A stretch of DNA of 64,000 bases from Chloroflexi bacterium bin20 (GCA_002238485.1 MPMG01000004.1:1-64000); one strand, 5' to 3'. Shown: positions 25,880 to 38,612, numbered from the stretch's first letter. Notes: generated from the letters alone by a model not told the origin. Program-made: numbers and translations.

Positions 25880-26905
25880 CTATTCCCATAGCTCGTAGAG
25901 AATGGCTGGATTGTCCTCGCATTCAAATTGCCGCAGGTTGGCGATGCGCAGCTGGGCATGCTGATAGAGATACTCAATATGCGCGCCGGCTTCTTCCAGC
26001 GCCAGCAACACATGATAGCCTTGCACATCGGGGTACATGGCGGCGGAGATCTGGCTGATAGTCATGGGTTTGCCCTGCCCGCGCATGATATTGCGGATGC
26101 GCTCGAGCTTGCGGTTGTGGCTGGCGCGAATGGCCTGGATGCGCCCGTACAGGTCGTCTATCGGATCTTCATGACCGCCCAGCGCCAGGCGAATGCCTGG
26201 GACTTTCAGCAGCTTGCGCAGTGAATCGGCATAATGATCCAAGCCCATGTAATGCGTGATGCTTTCGGGCGACTGATGCGGCGTCGTGCGCGAGAGCACA
26301 TGGTCGGCGCTCAGCAGCACGTCGCCCATGAGGATGCAGACTTGGCCCGGACAATGTCCCGGCGTGTGAATGAACTCCAGGCCGTCTAGCACCTGCTCGT
26401 CCAGCAGATTGATATCGACTTCGATAGAAGTAACATGTTTCTTGGCGAAGCCGTACATGACGAACAATTCGTCACGGCGCTCGGGATCGACGCCAGCGCG
26501 CTCGAAATAGATGCCCAGCGCCTTGGTCGCCACCACAACCCGTTCTTCATAGTTGGTCAGCACAGTCCTATCCAGCTCGTGAATGGCGACCTCGGAATCG
26601 GTGTGCGACTTCACAAATGCCAGGCCCCCAAAATGATCGATGTGCCCGTGCGTGAGGATGACGCGCTCAATATCGCCCAGCGCATACGACTTGCCAAATT
26701 GCTCGCCCAAAGCCGCGAAGCCGGACAACAAGTCTTCGTTGCTCTGCGGCATGCCCGAGCCGGTATCGACCAGGGTCAGCGGCCCCGCGCCATCCAGCAA
26801 GTAGGCATGCCCGCTGAAGTCGGGCGGGAAGAGCAGCATGGGCAATTGATAGATATCGACGCCGCTGCTGCTGCGGAAATGCGCAACTGGCGGATTGTTC
26901 ACCAT
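25880..26905 (-). CDS. MBL-fold metallohydrolase (glyoxalase II-like) with C-terminal domain
   Basis: 341 residues. Metal motif THGHIDHFGG (His-x-His-x-Asp-His), then HTPGHCPGQ and SADHVLS; the last zinc His lies in ALGGHEDPIDD. A C-terminal helical domain of about 90 residues (RNIMRGQGKPMTISQISAAMYP) resembles the winged-helix tail of LACTB2-like MBL proteins, which are nucleases or thioesterases. The exact reaction is not known. The Shine-Dalgarno before ATG 26905 is weak. Confidence 0.88.
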   Translation of the reverse strand: MVNNPPVAHFRSSSGVDIYQLPMLLFPPDFSGHAYLLDGAGPLTLVDTGSGMPQSNEDLLSGFAALGEQFGKSYALGDIERVILTHGHIDHFGGLAFVKSHTDSEVAIHELDRTVLTNYEERVVVATKALGIYFERAGVDPERRDELFVMYGFAKKHVTSIEVDINLLDEQVLDGLEFIHTPGHCPGQVCILMGDVLLSADHVLSRTTPHQSPESITHYMGLDHYADSLRKLLKVPGIRLALGGHEDPIDDLYGRIQAIRASHNRKLERIRNIMRGQGKPMTISQISAAMYPDVQGYHVLLALEEAGAHIEYLYQHAQLRIANLRQFECEDNPAILYELWE

Positions 26906-26938
26906 GGTCCTGTCCTGTTCGCCCGGCTCTCGCTGCTG

Positions 26939-27913
26939 TTATTGTAGCAGATTGGGCGCGCCCCCAGACGCCAGGCTGTAGATGACGAAGCCGGCATAAG
27001 CCAGCAGGAAGACCAGCGACGACCGCCGGCTCAACCTTTGTTTGCGGGCGCAGGGAATCAGCAGAGCCGCAAAAGCGATCATCACCACGAATTCCAGCTG
27101 CACTTCGGCGCGGTCGACCGGGATGGGCTGTATGAGCGCCGTGGCGCCCAGTATCAGCAGCAGATTGGCGATGTTCGAGCCGACGATATTGCCGATAGCC
27201 AGATCCGTTTCTTTTTGCCAGGCTGCCGAAAGCGATGCCGCCAGCTCGGGCAGCGAAGTGCCGAATGCCACCAGCGTGATAGCGATGACCAGCTCGCTGA
27301 TGCCGACCATGCGCGCCAGGTTGACCGCGCCTTCTACCATCAGCCGCGAGCTGATCACCAGCACGGCGATCCCCGCCAGCAGGAATGCCAGCTCTCGCCA
27401 GCGCCTGATCTTTTCTGTGCGTTCAGCTGTTTCCGCGTCCAGGCTCTTGCGCGCATTTCGTTCGCCCCGCGCGCGCATGGTAAAGACCAAATTAAATGCC
27501 AGGAATCCCCCCAGCAGCACAGCGCCATCCAGCCGGCTGATCTGTCCATCGGCGGCAAGGGCGAATGTGCCGGCGGTGATGAGAATCATGATGGGGATTT
27601 CGCGCCGCAGCAGAATCGCCTGCACAACAAGCGGCGTGATCAAGCCGGTCGCGCCCAAGATCAGGCCAATGTTGGCGATGTTGGAGCCGATCACATTGCC
27701 GACAGCCAGGTCGCTCTTGCCGGCCAGCGCCGCCTGCACACTCACCAGCAGCTCGGGCATAGATGTCCCCAAGGCGACGATGGTCATGCCAATGACGAGC
27801 ACCGATACGCCAAAAGACAGCGCCAGGTTGGACGCGCCGCGCACCAGCCAGTTGCCGCCATAAAACAGGCCAGCCAGCCCAAGCAACAGCATGAGGATAT
27901 TGGCGATCATCAA
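26939..27913 (-). CDS. Calcium/sodium (CaCA) antiporter
   Basis: 324 residues with ten membrane helices in two inverted repeats. The alpha repeats are VALGTSMPELLVS...GNVIGSNIANIG and VAFGTSLPELAASL...GNIVGSNIANLL, each with the ion-coordinating Glu. A charged cytoplasmic loop (MRARGERNARKSLDAETAERTEK) lies between them. This is the YrbG/NCX-like CaCA family, exchanging Ca2+ for Na+ or H+; the direction and ion are inferred. Confidence 0.93.
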   Translation of the reverse strand: MMIANILMLLLGLAGLFYGGNWLVRGASNLALSFGVSVLVIGMTIVALGTSMPELLVSVQAALAGKSDLAVGNVIGSNIANIGLILGATGLITPLVVQAILLRREIPIMILITAGTFALAADGQISRLDGAVLLGGFLAFNLVFTMRARGERNARKSLDAETAERTEKIRRWRELAFLLAGIAVLVISSRLMVEGAVNLARMVGISELVIAITLVAFGTSLPELAASLSAAWQKETDLAIGNIVGSNIANLLLILGATALIQPIPVDRAEVQLEFVVMIAFAALLIPCARKQRLSRRSSLVFLLAYAGFVIYSLASGGAPNLLQ

Positions 27914-27937
27914 CGCGCCTCGGTGTGCCTGGCGACT

Positions 27938-29815
27938 CTATGCATAAATGACATGCTGCAGCAAGAAGCGCTCTATGGCCTTGTAGTACGTTTCGATTGT
28001 CGCAGCCTGCCGCCAGCCATGCCCCTCGCCCTCGAACAAGTGATATTCGTGTGGGATGCCGCGTCGCTTCAATGAGGCGACGATGCTGTCCGATTGGTCT
28101 TGCGGCACAACGACATCGTCTGTGCCCTGGAAGACAAGGATGGGGTCGACGATCTGGTCGGCGTGGAAAACTGGCGAACGTTGGCGATAGAGCTCAGCCG
28201 CTTCGGGCAGTTCGCCCAGCAGCCAATAGGTATACCGTTCTTCAAACTTGTGCGTGTCCATCAGCAAGCCGAACTGGTTGGATACACCGTAAGAGCAGAT
28301 GCCCGCCTTGTAGAAGCCGGGATGCTCGACCAGCGATTGCAGCACAGTGAAACCGCCCGCGCTGCCGCCCATGATGACTGCTTTGTCGCCGTCCGCCAGC
28401 CCCGCCTGCGCAAGATAGTTGACGCCAGCCAGCGAGTCGCTGACATCGAAAACACCCCAGTTGCCGCGGTGCATGTTCATATAAGCTTTGCCATAGCCTG
28501 TGCCGCCACGATGATTGACTTGCAGCACTGCATAACCGCGCGTGGTGAAAAACTGAACTTCGCTGGAATAGCCGGCACAGCGCTGCGAAGTCGGTCCGCC
28601 GTGGATGTTGACGATCAGCGGTGGCTCGCCGGCCGGCAACAGATCTTGCAAGACAGGTGGATAATAGAGCCCATGCACAAGTCCGCCATCATCGCCCTGC
28701 CAGGTGATCGCCTGGGCCGCGGAAAGCTGGTCTGCGCCCAGATTCTCTGCCCCGCGCCGACGATGGATTTGCAGAACCTCCTGCCCGTGCAGCGATATCA
28801 CGCGCGGCGGGATCAACGATGACGAAGCGATCATGGCGATGGCATTGGTCTTGGGCGCAACGTTGATCTGCTCCATTTCGCTGTATTCGTCCAAACCAGC
28901 GACTAATTCACAATTGCCCGATTCGACATCGCAGCGCTGCAAGCGAATGAATGCCCGTTCGTTGCGCAAAGTCAAGATGGCGCGGCTGTCGCTGGACCAG
29001 CCGGTTGTCCGCATGCCTTGCGCCCAGGCCGGCGTCCCATGTTCCGCTGCCGCCCGAGTCAGCTGGATATGCTGCTGCGAATCAAGATCATAGAGATAGA
29101 CCTGCCCCCAGCCACTGGCATCGCTGATGTAGGAGAGATAGCGGCCATCGGGCGAAAAGGCGGGTTGAAAAATGGCCGTATCCGTGTCGCCTGCCAACGT
29201 GACAATGTCCTGGGCATAGGGCAAGCCCGAACCGTCAAAAGCCAGTTCTGCCAGGCGCAGTTCGCTGCCATTCCAGGGCATTTGCGGGTGATTCCAGGCG
29301 ACAAAAGCGATGTGCCGGCCGGCGGGATGCCAGACCGGCTGCATGACAAAGTCGGTGCCATAGGCCAGCTTGCGCGGGAAGTGCGCGCCCTCCGCATCGA
29401 CAATCGCCAGCCCGTCTACATGCTCGTAGCTGTGCACATAGGCGACCCAACTGCCATCGGCTGATAAGGCCGGCGAGGCGCAACTGCCGAATTCGGGGGT
29501 CAGCGCGCGCGCCGCGCCACCAGCCAGCGACTGGCGGTAGAGTCGGCTCTTGGTGGCGAAGACGACGCTGCCTGCGCCGACCGTGAACGCGCCGCCGCCA
29601 TAGCCAACCGCACCCGAGACATTCAGCGCCGGATCAGTCAGGTCTCGCGGGGCATCTGTGCCGGTTTGCGCAACAAGAACGCCGATCTTCTCGCGGTTTT
29701 CCCACCATACCAGGGTTTCGCCAGCGGCATCCCATTGCACATCACGCAGGCTGACGCCACTGGCAATTGATGCGCCGCTGACCGGGCTCTTCCAGGTACC
29801 ATAAGCTTCGCTCAT
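27938..29815 (-). CDS. S9-family prolyl oligopeptidase-like peptidase
   Basis: 625 residues, with an N-terminal seven-bladed beta-propeller (WD/TolB-like blades such as PAFSPDGRYLSYISDASG) and a C-terminal alpha/beta-hydrolase. The catalytic Ser485 is in GGSAGG, the Asp is in QGTDDVVVP (about 567) and His599 is in EGEGHGW. The oxyanion region is IVNIHGGPTS. It belongs with S9C acylaminoacyl/dipeptidyl peptidases, which cut short peptides. No signal peptide is visible, so it is probably cytoplasmic. The window also encodes peptide-type ABC components, a possible functional link. Confidence 0.93.
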   Translation of the reverse strand: MSEAYGTWKSPVSGASIASGVSLRDVQWDAAGETLVWWENREKIGVLVAQTGTDAPRDLTDPALNVSGAVGYGGGAFTVGAGSVVFATKSRLYRQSLAGGAARALTPEFGSCASPALSADGSWVAYVHSYEHVDGLAIVDAEGAHFPRKLAYGTDFVMQPVWHPAGRHIAFVAWNHPQMPWNGSELRLAELAFDGSGLPYAQDIVTLAGDTDTAIFQPAFSPDGRYLSYISDASGWGQVYLYDLDSQQHIQLTRAAAEHGTPAWAQGMRTTGWSSDSRAILTLRNERAFIRLQRCDVESGNCELVAGLDEYSEMEQINVAPKTNAIAMIASSSLIPPRVISLHGQEVLQIHRRRGAENLGADQLSAAQAITWQGDDGGLVHGLYYPPVLQDLLPAGEPPLIVNIHGGPTSQRCAGYSSEVQFFTTRGYAVLQVNHRGGTGYGKAYMNMHRGNWGVFDVSDSLAGVNYLAQAGLADGDKAVIMGGSAGGFTVLQSLVEHPGFYKAGICSYGVSNQFGLLMDTHKFEERYTYWLLGELPEAAELYRQRSPVFHADQIVDPILVFQGTDDVVVPQDQSDSIVASLKRRGIPHEYHLFEGEGHGWRQAATIETYYKAIERFLLQHVIYA

Positions 29816-30083
29816 GATTTTGCCTCGCTGTCACTGACAACAACCCTGCATTTTACCGCAGGCGGCGCAAATGAGCATACGCTCTATCGTGGGGAAGTGG
29901 TGATTTTGCTGTGGTTGCGCACCAAGGCGGAGCAATATTGGGCCTACTTTGCAAGTCGCCCGTCTTTACTTGTTCGGCTGCTGCGGGCAACGCGCAGAGT
30001 CACCCCTGCAATTGACATGATAGCCAGCATGCACCGCTTCGATCACAGCAGGATGCGCAGGAGAATCCTGCTTGATGTTGCGT
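29816..30083. other. Intergenic region with hairpin repeats
   Basis: No believable gene. GGGCCTACTT/AAGTCGCCC at 29940-29961 forms a hairpin resembling those at 38546-38566 and 38592-38612. GCAGGA/TCCTGC (about 30046-30060) may help end the L,D-transpeptidase transcript, but no U tract follows. TAAAAT on the minus strand (near 29855) could be the -10 of the S9 peptidase gene. Confidence 0.4.
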
Positions 30084-31835
30084 TTAAGCAGAAATCGGGC
30101 GGTATGTCGTATCAATGGTGCTGATGAATTCCAGCGCGTATTTTGCCAGGTCGCTTTCGGGCAGGAAGTGCTCAGACACGATCTCCACCATGGTGCCTGT
30201 TTCTGCCCAGCGGTAGAGCTGTTCGGCTTTGGAATCCAGCGACATGATGCAGCCAAACGTGGTCGGCTCGTAAACGCCGCCGCCGCCCAGGAAGTTGCCA
30301 TTGGGAAGCTCGACCGCGCCATGAAAGCCGTTCATCAAGCCGGGCACGACTTCATAAATGCCCATGAACCACTTCATCTTCCAGTGGCTGCAATTGGTGC
30401 CGGCATCATTGCACAGCGCGTAACTGCCGCCAGACGCCACCTCGTTGTGTGTCAAGATTTGGTAGATGCCCGGATAGGTTTCCGCCTGCTCGCGTCCCGA
30501 TGAAATTGGCCAGCTGAAGACCAGCTGCCGATTGTCGAATGCCAACAGCCACTGCGTTGCCAGGTCGACGATGATGCGCTTGTGCGGCACAGGATCTACC
30601 GGGACCATGCTGTCGCGCGTCGGCACCTGCACTTCCTGGCCGATGACCAGTTGATTCCAGTTGATCGTGGGGTTGGCTACCCCGATGAATTCAAAGGGGA
30701 TGCCGCGCTTTCGACCGATGGAAAAGCCCGTGTCCTGCCGCTCGACCTGGTACATGGACGGCAAGTAGCGCAGGCGCAGCAGAATATCTGGGTTGCCGTC
30801 TATGAGCGCGTTTTGCAGTCTGTTAATTGCCTCCAGCTCGTCAATGTACCGTCCGTCCGCTACCAGCCAGCTGTTTTCGGCATCGATAAATTCTCGGAAG
30901 GCATCGTCACGCACCGACAAGCCATTTTCACCAGCCGTCAGCCATTCTGCCGCCTGCACATCCGTCACGCTGAAAGAAATCATCTGGTCAGTGAAAGGGT
31001 CATAACCGCGAATGCGCAAACCGCTATCCAGGAATACCAAGGCCTCGTCCAGGAAGGGCGAACTGTCTAGAACAGTCGGATTGATGGCATGGGTAGTCAA
31101 CTCGAATTGTCCATAAATAACCACGTTGGCGATGTCGTCTTTGAGGCGCTGCAAACTGCCCGTTACATCCAGGTGGCGTCCGCGGCGTCCGGGCACAGCG
31201 AGGAGCGTGCCACCCGACCATTTGTAGCCAGCTTCATATTGCCGCAAGAAGATATCTTCGGTCATATCGAGCAACACCGACTGCGCTTTGGCATGCGAAA
31301 CACCAACAGCCGGGGCGATATGCATGCCAAAGGGAATGCCAGCGATGCCAGCCGCCTTTGCGCTTGCTGCCATACTCGCGGCGTCTATGGTCAAACCCAG
31401 CGCTTCGGGAGTCATTGTTTGCAGGCGCTCGCCGTCTACTGTGATGTCAATATGCACGCCACGCTGCCAGTGCACCAGGATCTCTTGTTCGGCTTGGGCG
31501 GGAGTCAACTCGCTAAGCGGCAAGCCGAGTGCATAGACATTGGGGAAGATGCGCCCGGAGACGATATAACTGCCGATAAAGAAAACCAGCACCGAAATAG
31601 TGACCAGCGTCGTCAATTTGGCAAGGGGAGAGCGGCTGGAGAAGAGCCAAGCCAAGGCGCGATGCGCAGCATTGTTTTCGTCATAGGCAGGAAAGCGCCG
31701 GCGAAAGAAAGCGTGCTCTTCGCGGTCGGCCTGCCGATTTTCCTGCGCGGCGAGACGGCGCTGCTGGCGCGCAAGAACTCGCTCACGCGTGCGGCTGGCC
31801 GGGCGACGTCGGACTTTGCGGCTGTTTTGAGTCAT
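30084..31835 (-). CDS. L,D-transpeptidase (YkuD) with VanW-type peptidoglycan-binding region
   Basis: A 583-residue membrane-anchored cell-wall enzyme. Cytoplasmic basic N terminus, one membrane helix (LTTLVTISVLVFFIGSYIVSG), two PF12229-like putative peptidoglycan-binding units (for example LGLPLSELTPAQAEQEILVHW), a short LysM-like stretch (ANPTINWNQLVIGQEVQVPT), then the YkuD catalytic domain. The active site is HGAVELP...TTFGCIMS, with the nucleophilic Cys in TFGCIM. It forms 3-3 cross-links or links proteins to peptidoglycan. ATG 31835 has AGGGTG upstream; the frame extends to 31919, but that part lacks support. Confidence 0.92.
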   Translation of the reverse strand: MTQNSRKVRRRPASRTRERVLARQQRRLAAQENRQADREEHAFFRRRFPAYDENNAAHRALAWLFSSRSPLAKLTTLVTISVLVFFIGSYIVSGRIFPNVYALGLPLSELTPAQAEQEILVHWQRGVHIDITVDGERLQTMTPEALGLTIDAASMAASAKAAGIAGIPFGMHIAPAVGVSHAKAQSVLLDMTEDIFLRQYEAGYKWSGGTLLAVPGRRGRHLDVTGSLQRLKDDIANVVIYGQFELTTHAINPTVLDSSPFLDEALVFLDSGLRIRGYDPFTDQMISFSVTDVQAAEWLTAGENGLSVRDDAFREFIDAENSWLVADGRYIDELEAINRLQNALIDGNPDILLRLRYLPSMYQVERQDTGFSIGRKRGIPFEFIGVANPTINWNQLVIGQEVQVPTRDSMVPVDPVPHKRIIVDLATQWLLAFDNRQLVFSWPISSGREQAETYPGIYQILTHNEVASGGSYALCNDAGTNCSHWKMKWFMGIYEVVPGLMNGFHGAVELPNGNFLGGGGVYEPTTFGCIMSLDSKAEQLYRWAETGTMVEIVSEHFLPESDLAKYALEFISTIDTTYRPISA

Positions 31836-32058
31836 CGGGCACCCTGCGCGTCTCGCAAATTGCTCGTCCCATGCTGACCATTGTATGCACATCCTCTTTT
31901 TCGGCAAATGAGCTGGCAAGGGCTATCTTAGAAACTCGTCATAAATCGGCGCGCGCAGCGAACGCTGATTCCAATTCTGCGCGGCAGTCGCTAAAGTAGA
32001 AGGTGACGGCGAGATTGCCATGCCGCCACTGTTGCCTGCCCAGCGAGGATAGAATGCT

Positions 32059-34538
<2,480 letters not shown>

Positions 34539-34542
<4 letters not shown>

Positions 34543-34931
34543 CGGCTTCTCGCTGGGCGCGACACCTGCTTCTGGCTTGTGGCATCGCCATATTGCTGTG
34601 GTCGGGAGTGGAAGACAATGATGCCCTGGCTGTCTCGCTGCTTGGCGCGCTGTTGGCGCTGGCCCTTGCCGCTTTGTTGATGCCTCGCGCGCTGAAGAGT
34701 CTGGCCTCAGCTGCGACTGTGGGCGCAGTTTTTGGCGCAGTGGCCAGCTTGTCGACCTTCGCGCTGATGCTCTTCAAAGACTTGCGTCACGCGCACGCAT
34801 TCCCCGATTATCCGCCGCATATGCTGCTGGGGATGCTGGAGCGGCTGCCGGCCTGGGCGCTGGCGGGCGCCTTGACGGGGCTGGGCTGCGGCCTATTGCT
34901 GCGGCTGCGCAGGGCACAGCAGCGCGACTGA
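34539..34931 (+). CDS. Small membrane protein (4 TM), hypothetical
   Basis: 130 residues with four predicted membrane segments: [50 protein letters not shown] and [15 protein letters not shown]. The C-terminal tail is basic. Not recognised. The ATGA overlap with lon implies translation coupled to lon, an unusual partnership. Confidence 0.7.
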
Positions 34932-34946
34932 ACCTTGCATTTGCGC

Positions 34947-34952
34947 TACAAT
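34947..34952 (+). promoter_or_regulatory. -10 element TACAAT for glpK
   Basis: TACAAT 44 bases before the glpK ATG, followed in the leader by the palindrome GGGCGCAAGCGCCC. No good -35 is visible. The hairpin could sit at the 5' end of the mRNA. Confidence 0.4.
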
Positions 34953-34995
34953 AAGGGGCGCAAGCGCCCACCAATACACGAAGGACAGTTGTTTG

Positions 34996-36480
34996 ATGGC
35001 AGATTTCATCCTGGCGCTGGATCAAGGTACGACTTCATCGCGCGCCATTCTCTTCGACCGCGGGGGGCGTATCATCCGCAGCGCCCAGCAAGAGTTCCCC
35101 CAGCACTATCCACAGCCGGGCTGGGTTGAGCATGACCCGCGCGATATCTGGGAATCGCAGTTGGCGGTAGCGCGTGAAGTAATCGTTGATCCCACTGCCA
35201 TCGCCGCCATCGGCATCAGCAACCAGCGCGAGACCACGTTGATCTGGGATCGCGAAAGCGGCGCGCCCATTCACAACGCGATCGTTTGGCAAGATCGGCG
35301 CACAGCTGGTTTCTGCGATCAGCTCAAGGCAGAGGGCTTTGACCAGACGATAGTGCGGCGCACGGGTTTGGTTACCGATGCCTATTTCTCCGGCACGAAA
35401 GTAGCCTGGCTGCTGGACAATGTGCCGGGCGCGCGCAAACGAGCCGCAGATGGGGAACTGGCATTTGGCACAGTCGACAGTTACCTGGCATGGCAGTTGA
35501 GCGGCGGTCGCTTGCATATCACCGATATCAGCAATGCCGCGCGCACCATGCTTTTCGACATTCACCGCGCCGACTGGTCGGACGAAATTCTGGCGCGACT
35601 GGACATCCCTCGCGCTCTGCTGCCCGAAGTGCGTCCCTGCAGCCAGGTCTATGGCGAATGCGATGCGGAACTTCTCGGTGGGAGCATCCCCATCGCCGGC
35701 ATGGCAGGGGACCAACAGGCGGCGACATTTGGGCAGGCGGCTTATCAGGCGGGCATGGCGAAGAATACCTATGGCACGGGCTGCTTCATGCTGATGAACA
35801 CGGGAGACTCGCCTCAGCAATCCACCAACAATTTGCTCACGACAATTGCCTGGCAAGTGGGCGGAAATCCGCTGCAATACGCGCTGGAAGGCAGCATTTT
35901 TATGGCCGGCGCGGCTGTGCAGTGGCTGCGCGATGAACTGCGTTTGCTTGACGATGCCGCCGAAAGCCAGGCGCTGGCAGAAAGCATAGCTGGCACAGGC
36001 GGCGTGTATGTGGTGCCGGCCTTTGTTGGCTTGGGCGCGCCCTATTGGGATCCATACGCCCGCGGCGCCATCGTCGGCATGACTCGCGGCAGTGGCAGGG
36101 CGCAGATCGTCCGCGCCACACTAGAAGCGATCGCCTATCAAACGCGTGATGTCGTGGCGGCCATGAGCGCCGATTCGGGCTTGCAGCTGGAGGCGCTGCG
36201 CGTTGATGGCGGCGCTGTGGTGAACGACTTCCTCATGCAATTCCAAGCCGATATGCTGGGCGTGCCAGTAGAACGACCGGCTGTCACCGAGACGACTGCG
36301 CTGGGCGCGGCCTACCTGGCTGGGCTGGCAGCAGGCTTTTGGGATTCGCAGGACGAGATCGCCAGCCAATGGCAGCTGCAGCGTCGCTTCGTACCGACCA
36401 TGTCCGCCGACCAGCGCGAATCGCTGTATGCCGGCTGGCAGCGGGCGGTTGAACGAGCGCGCGGCTGGGCGGCGGAGTAA
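34996..36480 (+). CDS. glpK: Glycerol kinase
   Basis: Phosphorylates glycerol to sn-glycerol 3-phosphate with ATP. 494 residues, FGGY family. N-terminal [15 protein letters not shown] (phosphate loop), [22 protein letters not shown], catalytic DSYLAW and [11 protein letters not shown] in the first domain. [34 protein letters not shown] and [20 protein letters not shown] in the second. ATG 34996 is preferred over the adjacent TTG 34993, with AAGGA upstream. No glpF or glpD is in the window. The two ABC permease genes follow after nine bases. Confidence 0.96.
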   Translation: MADFILALDQGTTSSRAILFDRGGRIIRSAQQEFPQHYPQPGWVEHDPRDIWESQLAVAREVIVDPTAIAAIGISNQRETTLIWDRESGAPIHNAIVWQDRRTAGFCDQLKAEGFDQTIVRRTGLVTDAYFSGTKVAWLLDNVPGARKRAADGELAFGTVDSYLAWQLSGGRLHITDISNAARTMLFDIHRADWSDEILARLDIPRALLPEVRPCSQVYGECDAELLGGSIPIAGMAGDQQAATFGQAAYQAGMAKNTYGTGCFMLMNTGDSPQQSTNNLLTTIAWQVGGNPLQYALEGSIFMAGAAVQWLRDELRLLDDAAESQALAESIAGTGGVYVVPAFVGLGAPYWDPYARGAIVGMTRGSGRAQIVRATLEAIAYQTRDVVAAMSADSGLQLEALRVDGGAVVNDFLMQFQADMLGVPVERPAVTETTALGAAYLAGLAAGFWDSQDEIASQWQLQRRFVPTMSADQRESLYAGWQRAVERARGWAAE

Positions 36481-36489
36481 GCGACGGCG

Positions 36490-37566
36490 ATGCTCACATA
36501 TGTCTTGCGGCGGCTGACTTTCTCCATCCCCGTCGTAGTCGGGATCATGATCGTCACCTTCACACTGGCGCGCGCCATCCCCGGCGACCCCTGCCTGGCT
36601 GTGCTGGGCGAGCGGGCAACACCGGAAATCTGCGAAAGTTTCTTTCGGCGCAACGGCCTCGACCAGCCAGCGCCCGTGCAGTTGCTGATTTATATGCGCA
36701 ACTTTGCGCAAGGCGATCTGGGCGATTCGATGCGATTTCACCGCCCGGTGATGCAGCTGCTGGTCGAGCGGCTGCCAACCACAGTCGAGCTGGGCTGTTT
36801 TGCCCTGCTCTTTGCCATCAGCGTTGGCGTGCCAATCGGCGTGTTGAGCGCCTATCGTCACAAGTCGGCGCTGGATGTGGGCACGATGATTGGCGCGAAT
36901 ATCGGCGTTTCTATGCCGGTGTTTTGGCTTGGATTGATGCTCGCCTACCTCTTCGCTGTGCTGTTGAAAGACAGTCCACTGGCGCTGCCGCCATCGGGCA
37001 GGCTGACTCCGGGCGCCAATCCACAGCCATTTTTTGAGCTTTGGGGCTGGGTCGTGGAAGGGCAAGAGCCGGCGGGGATACTCGTGTTCTTCTCGCGAAT
37101 CAACACGTTGAACGCCCTGCTCACGCTAAATAGCGAATTGCTGGTGGATGCGCTGCGGCATTTGATCTTGCCGGCGGTGGCGGTGGGCACGATTCCTCTG
37201 GCGATCATCGCGCGCATGAGCCGCTCCAGCGTGTTGGAAGTGCTCAGCCAAGATTATGTGCGCACGGCGCGGGCGAAAGGGCTGCGCGAACGCAACGTTG
37301 TCGGCAAGCATGCTCTGCGCAATGCGATGTTGCCCGTCATCACCGTCATCGGCTTGAACTTCGGGCTGGTCATCAGCGGCGCGGTGCTGACAGAGACTAT
37401 CTTCAGCCTGACAGGCGTTGGGCGGACATTGGTCGATAGCATCACCTCGCGCGATTACACCTTGGTGCAGGGCTTCACGGTGGTGATTGCGGCGGGCTTC
37501 GTGCTGATCAACATGGTGGTCGATATCATGTATGGCTACCTCGACCCGCGGATTCGCTTTAATTAG
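36490..37566 (+). CDS. ABC transporter permease, DppB/OppB type
   Basis: 358 residues with six membrane helices. The N-terminal YVLRRLTFSIPVVVGIMIVTF helix and RAIPGDP motif identify the DppB/OppB/GsiC branch. The cytoplasmic coupling helix (EAA loop) is RTARAKGLRERNVVGKHALRNAMLPVIT. A loop of about 50 residues between helices 3 and 4 is longer than in E. coli DppB. It forms a heterodimer with the next gene product. No ATPase genes are in the window. The solute-binding gene at 38637-40310 faces this operon tail to tail. Confidence 0.93.
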   Translation: MLTYVLRRLTFSIPVVVGIMIVTFTLARAIPGDPCLAVLGERATPEICESFFRRNGLDQPAPVQLLIYMRNFAQGDLGDSMRFHRPVMQLLVERLPTTVELGCFALLFAISVGVPIGVLSAYRHKSALDVGTMIGANIGVSMPVFWLGLMLAYLFAVLLKDSPLALPPSGRLTPGANPQPFFELWGWVVEGQEPAGILVFFSRINTLNALLTLNSELLVDALRHLILPAVAVGTIPLAIIARMSRSSVLEVLSQDYVRTARAKGLRERNVVGKHALRNAMLPVITVIGLNFGLVISGAVLTETIFSLTGVGRTLVDSITSRDYTLVQGFTVVIAAGFVLINMVVDIMYGYLDPRIRFN

Positions 37567-37575
37567 GGGGCGGCA

Positions 37576-38511
37576 GTGAACGCAAAGCCAGCCGAGCTGG
37601 AACAAGCCAGCCATGTGCGCTCTGCCAATCTGTGGCTTGAGGCGCTGTACAACTTGCGGCACAGTCCCTCGGCGCTGCTGGGCATGGTCATCATCGGCGC
37701 GCTGGTCATCATCGCCATTGCTGCGCCCGTCTTTGCCACGCATGATCCTATAAAAACCATGATCGGCGTGCCCGGCGAGACCGGTCGCCTGCCCAGCAAA
37801 CCGCCCTGCATCCCCTTGCTGGGCTGCGAAGAGCCGCAGCATATCCTGGGCTTGGATCTGAACGCGCGCGATCTGTACAGCCGCGTGATCTATGGCACGC
37901 GCACTTCGCTTTCGGTGGGCGTCATCACCATCAGCCTGTCTATCGTTGTGGGCACAGCGCTGGGCATCACGGCGGGTTATGTGGGCGGACGGGTGGACAA
38001 CGTCATCATGCGCCTGATGGATGTGGTGATGGCATTCCCGGCGCTGCTGCTGGCGATATCCATAGTGACCATCCTGGGACCTGGCTTGACCAATGCGCTG
38101 CTGGGCATCACCATCACATTCATCCCGCAATACGCGCGGCTTTCGCGTGCCAGCGTGCTTTCTATCAAAGAGCAGGAATTCGTTGTCGCGGAGCAGGCGC
38201 TCGGCGCGAGTCCCTGGCGCATCGTGCTGGCGCATATCTTGCCCAACGCCATCACGCCGATCATTGTGCAGGGCACTTTGGGCGTGGGCACAGCGATCCT
38301 GGACGCGGCCGCGCTGTCATTTTTGGGCTTGGGCGCACAGCCACCTACGCCAGAATGGGGGCAGATCCTCAGCGAGTCGCGCAATTATCTCTTTACTTCG
38401 CCGCATTTGGTGTTTTTCCCTGGCATCGCCATCATGATCACGGTGCTGGGCTTCAACCTGTTGGGCGATGGCATGCGCGACGCCCTCGATCCGCGCTTGA
38501 ATCGGAATTAG
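37576..38511 (+). CDS. ABC transporter permease, DppC/OppC type
   Basis: 311 residues with the OppC N-terminal domain (LYNLRHSPSALLGMVIIGALVIIAI) and five further helices. The EAA loop is VAEQALGASPWRIVLAHILPNAITPIIV. The last strand-helix, GDGMRDALDPRLN, is the family ending. The start is GTG 37576 behind AGGGGG. Cotranscribed with the DppB-type gene (nine-base gap) and presumably with glpK. Confidence 0.93.
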   Translation: MNAKPAELEQASHVRSANLWLEALYNLRHSPSALLGMVIIGALVIIAIAAPVFATHDPIKTMIGVPGETGRLPSKPPCIPLLGCEEPQHILGLDLNARDLYSRVIYGTRTSLSVGVITISLSIVVGTALGITAGYVGGRVDNVIMRLMDVVMAFPALLLAISIVTILGPGLTNALLGITITFIPQYARLSRASVLSIKEQEFVVAEQALGASPWRIVLAHILPNAITPIIVQGTLGVGTAILDAAALSFLGLGAQPPTPEWGQILSESRNYLFTSPHLVFFPGIAIMITVLGFNLLGDGMRDALDPRLNRN

Positions 38512-38538
38512 GTCTGCTTTCCTCACGCCCCGCATTGC

Positions 38539-38566
38539 AAAAAAAGGGCGACCCAATGGATCGCCC
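38539..38566 (-). terminator. Intrinsic terminator downstream of the solute-binding protein gene
   Basis: On the minus strand GGGCGATCC, loop ATT, GGGTCGCCC (38566-38546), followed by seven Ts (38545-38539). It lies 70 bases after the stop of the minus-strand gene. It may also be a member of a GGGCGA...TCGCCC palindrome family (see 38592-38612). Confidence 0.75.
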
Positions 38567-38591
38567 CTAGGAATTGCCTTGTGGATGATGC

Positions 38592-38612
38592 GGGCAACTT
38601 GATAAGTCGCCC
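38592..38612. repeat. GGGC...AAGTCGCCC hairpin repeat
   Basis: GGGCAACTT, GAT, AAGTCGCCC: a nine-base stem with one mismatch. It lies 26 bases from the terminator palindrome, and a related copy lies at 29940-29961. Probably a short dispersed palindromic repeat; paired copies are typical of such elements. Confidence 0.45.

Noticed and set aside
29897..30124. 75-codon plus-strand ORF between the S9 peptidase and L,D-transpeptidase genes
   Set aside because: No Shine-Dalgarno, no family resemblance, overlaps the end of the L,D-transpeptidase gene and includes a hairpin repeat.
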